6,074 bases of DNA, taken from Deltaproteobacteria bacterium. Its GTDB lineage: Bacteria; Desulfobacterota; Desulfobacteria; Desulfobacterales; JAABPS01. The notes under the pieces were generated by a model. It did not search any database and had not been told where the DNA came from. It saw only the letters and a program-made list of their open reading frames with translations. Positions within the stretch are counted from its first letter, which is position 1, and each line of letters begins with the position of its first letter. Made by a program: the position numbers and the translations under genes. Of this stretch, positions 5,563-6,074 are shown piece after piece. The stretch spans positions 1 to 6,074 of the forward strand of contig JAFDFT010000221.1 in the NCBI GenBank assembly GCA_019309685.1, read 5' to 3'.

Positions 5563-5590
5563 CAAAAATTTTTGGTAATTCATCGATGAA
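5563..5590. repeat. Two adjacent 12-bp perfect palindromes
   Basis: CAAAAATTTTTG (5563-5574) and TTCATCGATGAA (5579-5590) are each perfectly self-complementary and lie just after the hydrolase stop codon. They have no spacer loop, so they suit a protein-binding site better than an RNA hairpin. They sit about 60-90 bases before the next start codon, a possible operator position. No known regulator motif was recognised. Confidence 0.4.
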
Positions 5591-5651
5591 ATATGTATCA
5601 TTCTTTATGAAACTTCATACGGTTAACAATTATTTCAGAAGAGATTAAAAG

Positions 5652-6017
5652 ATGGAAAAAATCTTGATTGTAGGATGTAAGCGGGCTATGAATAACGTTT
5701 GCATCGGATGTTCCAGATGCATTTGTTGGGTTTAATAAGAAAGATGGGGATTCGATAGATATCAGGATCAGGATTCAGAGCTGATCGGCCTTCTCAATTG
5801 TGGTGATTGCCCGGGGGCAGCGATCGTCACCCGGCTGGCGGAGATCAATCTGTGGAATAAGCCCATGGGAGAAACAATTACAAAGGTTCCTATCGCCACA
5901 TGTATCATAGACCATTGTCCTTATAAGGATACTATCATAGAAAAGATAAAGAAAAAGGCGGGTGTTGAGATTATTGAGGGGACCTATCCATACAAACCGG
6001 AAAATATTTTTGCTTAG
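5652..6017 (+). pseudogene. CGGC-family protein interrupted by compensating frameshifts
   Basis: The frame from the ATG at 5652 reads MEKILIVGCKRAMNNVCIGC (C9, C17, C20, C23), then meets tandem stops TAA TAA at 5733-5738. The same frame resumes and reads RYQDQDSELIGLLNCGDCPG, with C50 and C53. It continues through IATCIIDHCPYKD (C84, C89) and GVEIIEGTYPYKPENIFA to TAG at 6015-6017. Between 5725 and 5750 the shifted frame reads VGFNKKDG, which is the segment expected in this family between SRC and the RY region. One extra base near ATTT (5721-5724) and one missing base after GGGGA (5746-5750) would restore a 121-residue protein. The family is small, Cys-rich and presumed metal-binding. Both lesions touch short homopolymers, so sequence error is a real alternative to gene decay. 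AGAAGAG lies about ten bases before the start. It sits between the hydrolase gene and a further gene starting 13 bases downstream. Confidence 0.75.
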
Positions 6018-6030
6018 GAGATGACTGTAA

Positions 6031-6074
6031 ATGAGTGCAAGCACATTTAAGGTTAAATTTCTTCCCCATGAGAG
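6031..6074 (+). CDS. 5' end of an unidentified protein (partial, runs off the window)
   Basis: Fourteen complete codons are visible: MSASTFKVKFLPHE, continuing past the window edge. GGAG at 6017-6020 overlaps the stop of the preceding CGGC-family gene and lies ten bases before this ATG, supporting translation from a shared transcript. An ATG at 6021 is in a frame that stops after nine codons and is rejected. A start of the form 'KVxFLPxx' resembles the N-terminal [2Fe-2S] domain of ASKHA/DUF4445 corrinoid-activating proteins, which are common in Desulfobacterota. Fourteen residues are too few to claim that identity. Confidence 0.5.
   Translation, partial: MSASTFKVKFLPHE

Noticed and set aside
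5775..6044. An 89-codon open frame on the minus strand
   Set aside because: It is the antisense shadow of the conserved 3' half of the CGGC-family gene and has no recognisable protein features.

Overview
The window reads as one co-directional (+ strand) stretch from an anaerobic bacterium, most likely a Desulfobacterota (delta-proteobacterial) sulfate reducer of moderate to low GC. This is inferred from the gene families: NifX/NifB-like molybdenum-iron cluster proteins, an Mrp/NBP35 ATPase, a pair of MinD-type ATPases carrying ferredoxin inserts, FmdB and CGGC-domain proteins. The set closely resembles the anaerobe-specific 'orange protein' (ORP) gene neighbourhood known from Desulfovibrio. 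No rRNA, tRNA, CRISPR array, transposase or phage gene is visible.

Layout. 2-85: 3' end of a NifX/ORP-like protein. 130-978: Mrp-type Fe-S carrier ATPase. 1050-1333: second NifX/ORP-like gene, broken by an internal deletion that shifts the frame. 1334-1663: gene-free spacer with a degraded TGTCATTGCGAGG-type inverted-repeat element. 1664-1918: FmdB zinc-ribbon protein with a Cys/Gly-rich tail. 2000-2341: CGGC-domain protein. 2411-3247 and 3261-4127: two tandem MinD-superfamily ATPases, each with two inserted [4Fe-4S] ferredoxin motifs. 4128-4603: AT-rich 476-bp spacer with several inverted repeats, two of which share an arm. 4604-5560: metallo-beta-lactamase-fold hydrolase of the COG1237 type. 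5652-6017: second CGGC-family gene, interrupted by two in-frame TAA codons that two compensating 1-nt shifts would remove. 6031-end: start of another gene.

How they may work together. Nearly every product binds or handles metal or Fe-S clusters through cysteines. In the Desulfovibrio ORP system the small NifX-like protein holds a Mo-Cu-S cluster and associates with Mrp and ferredoxin-MinD ATPases. By analogy this locus probably builds, carries or inserts a metal-sulfur cofactor. That is inference from family and context; the substrate cannot be read from the sequence. The segment from 4604 on (hydrolase, CGGC protein, next gene) lies beyond a long spacer and may be a separate transcription unit.

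Two of the nine genes seen are disrupted, and both lie close to repeat-rich or homopolymer-containing DNA. The NifX-like lesion looks like true gene decay. The CGGC lesion could be either decay or sequence error.
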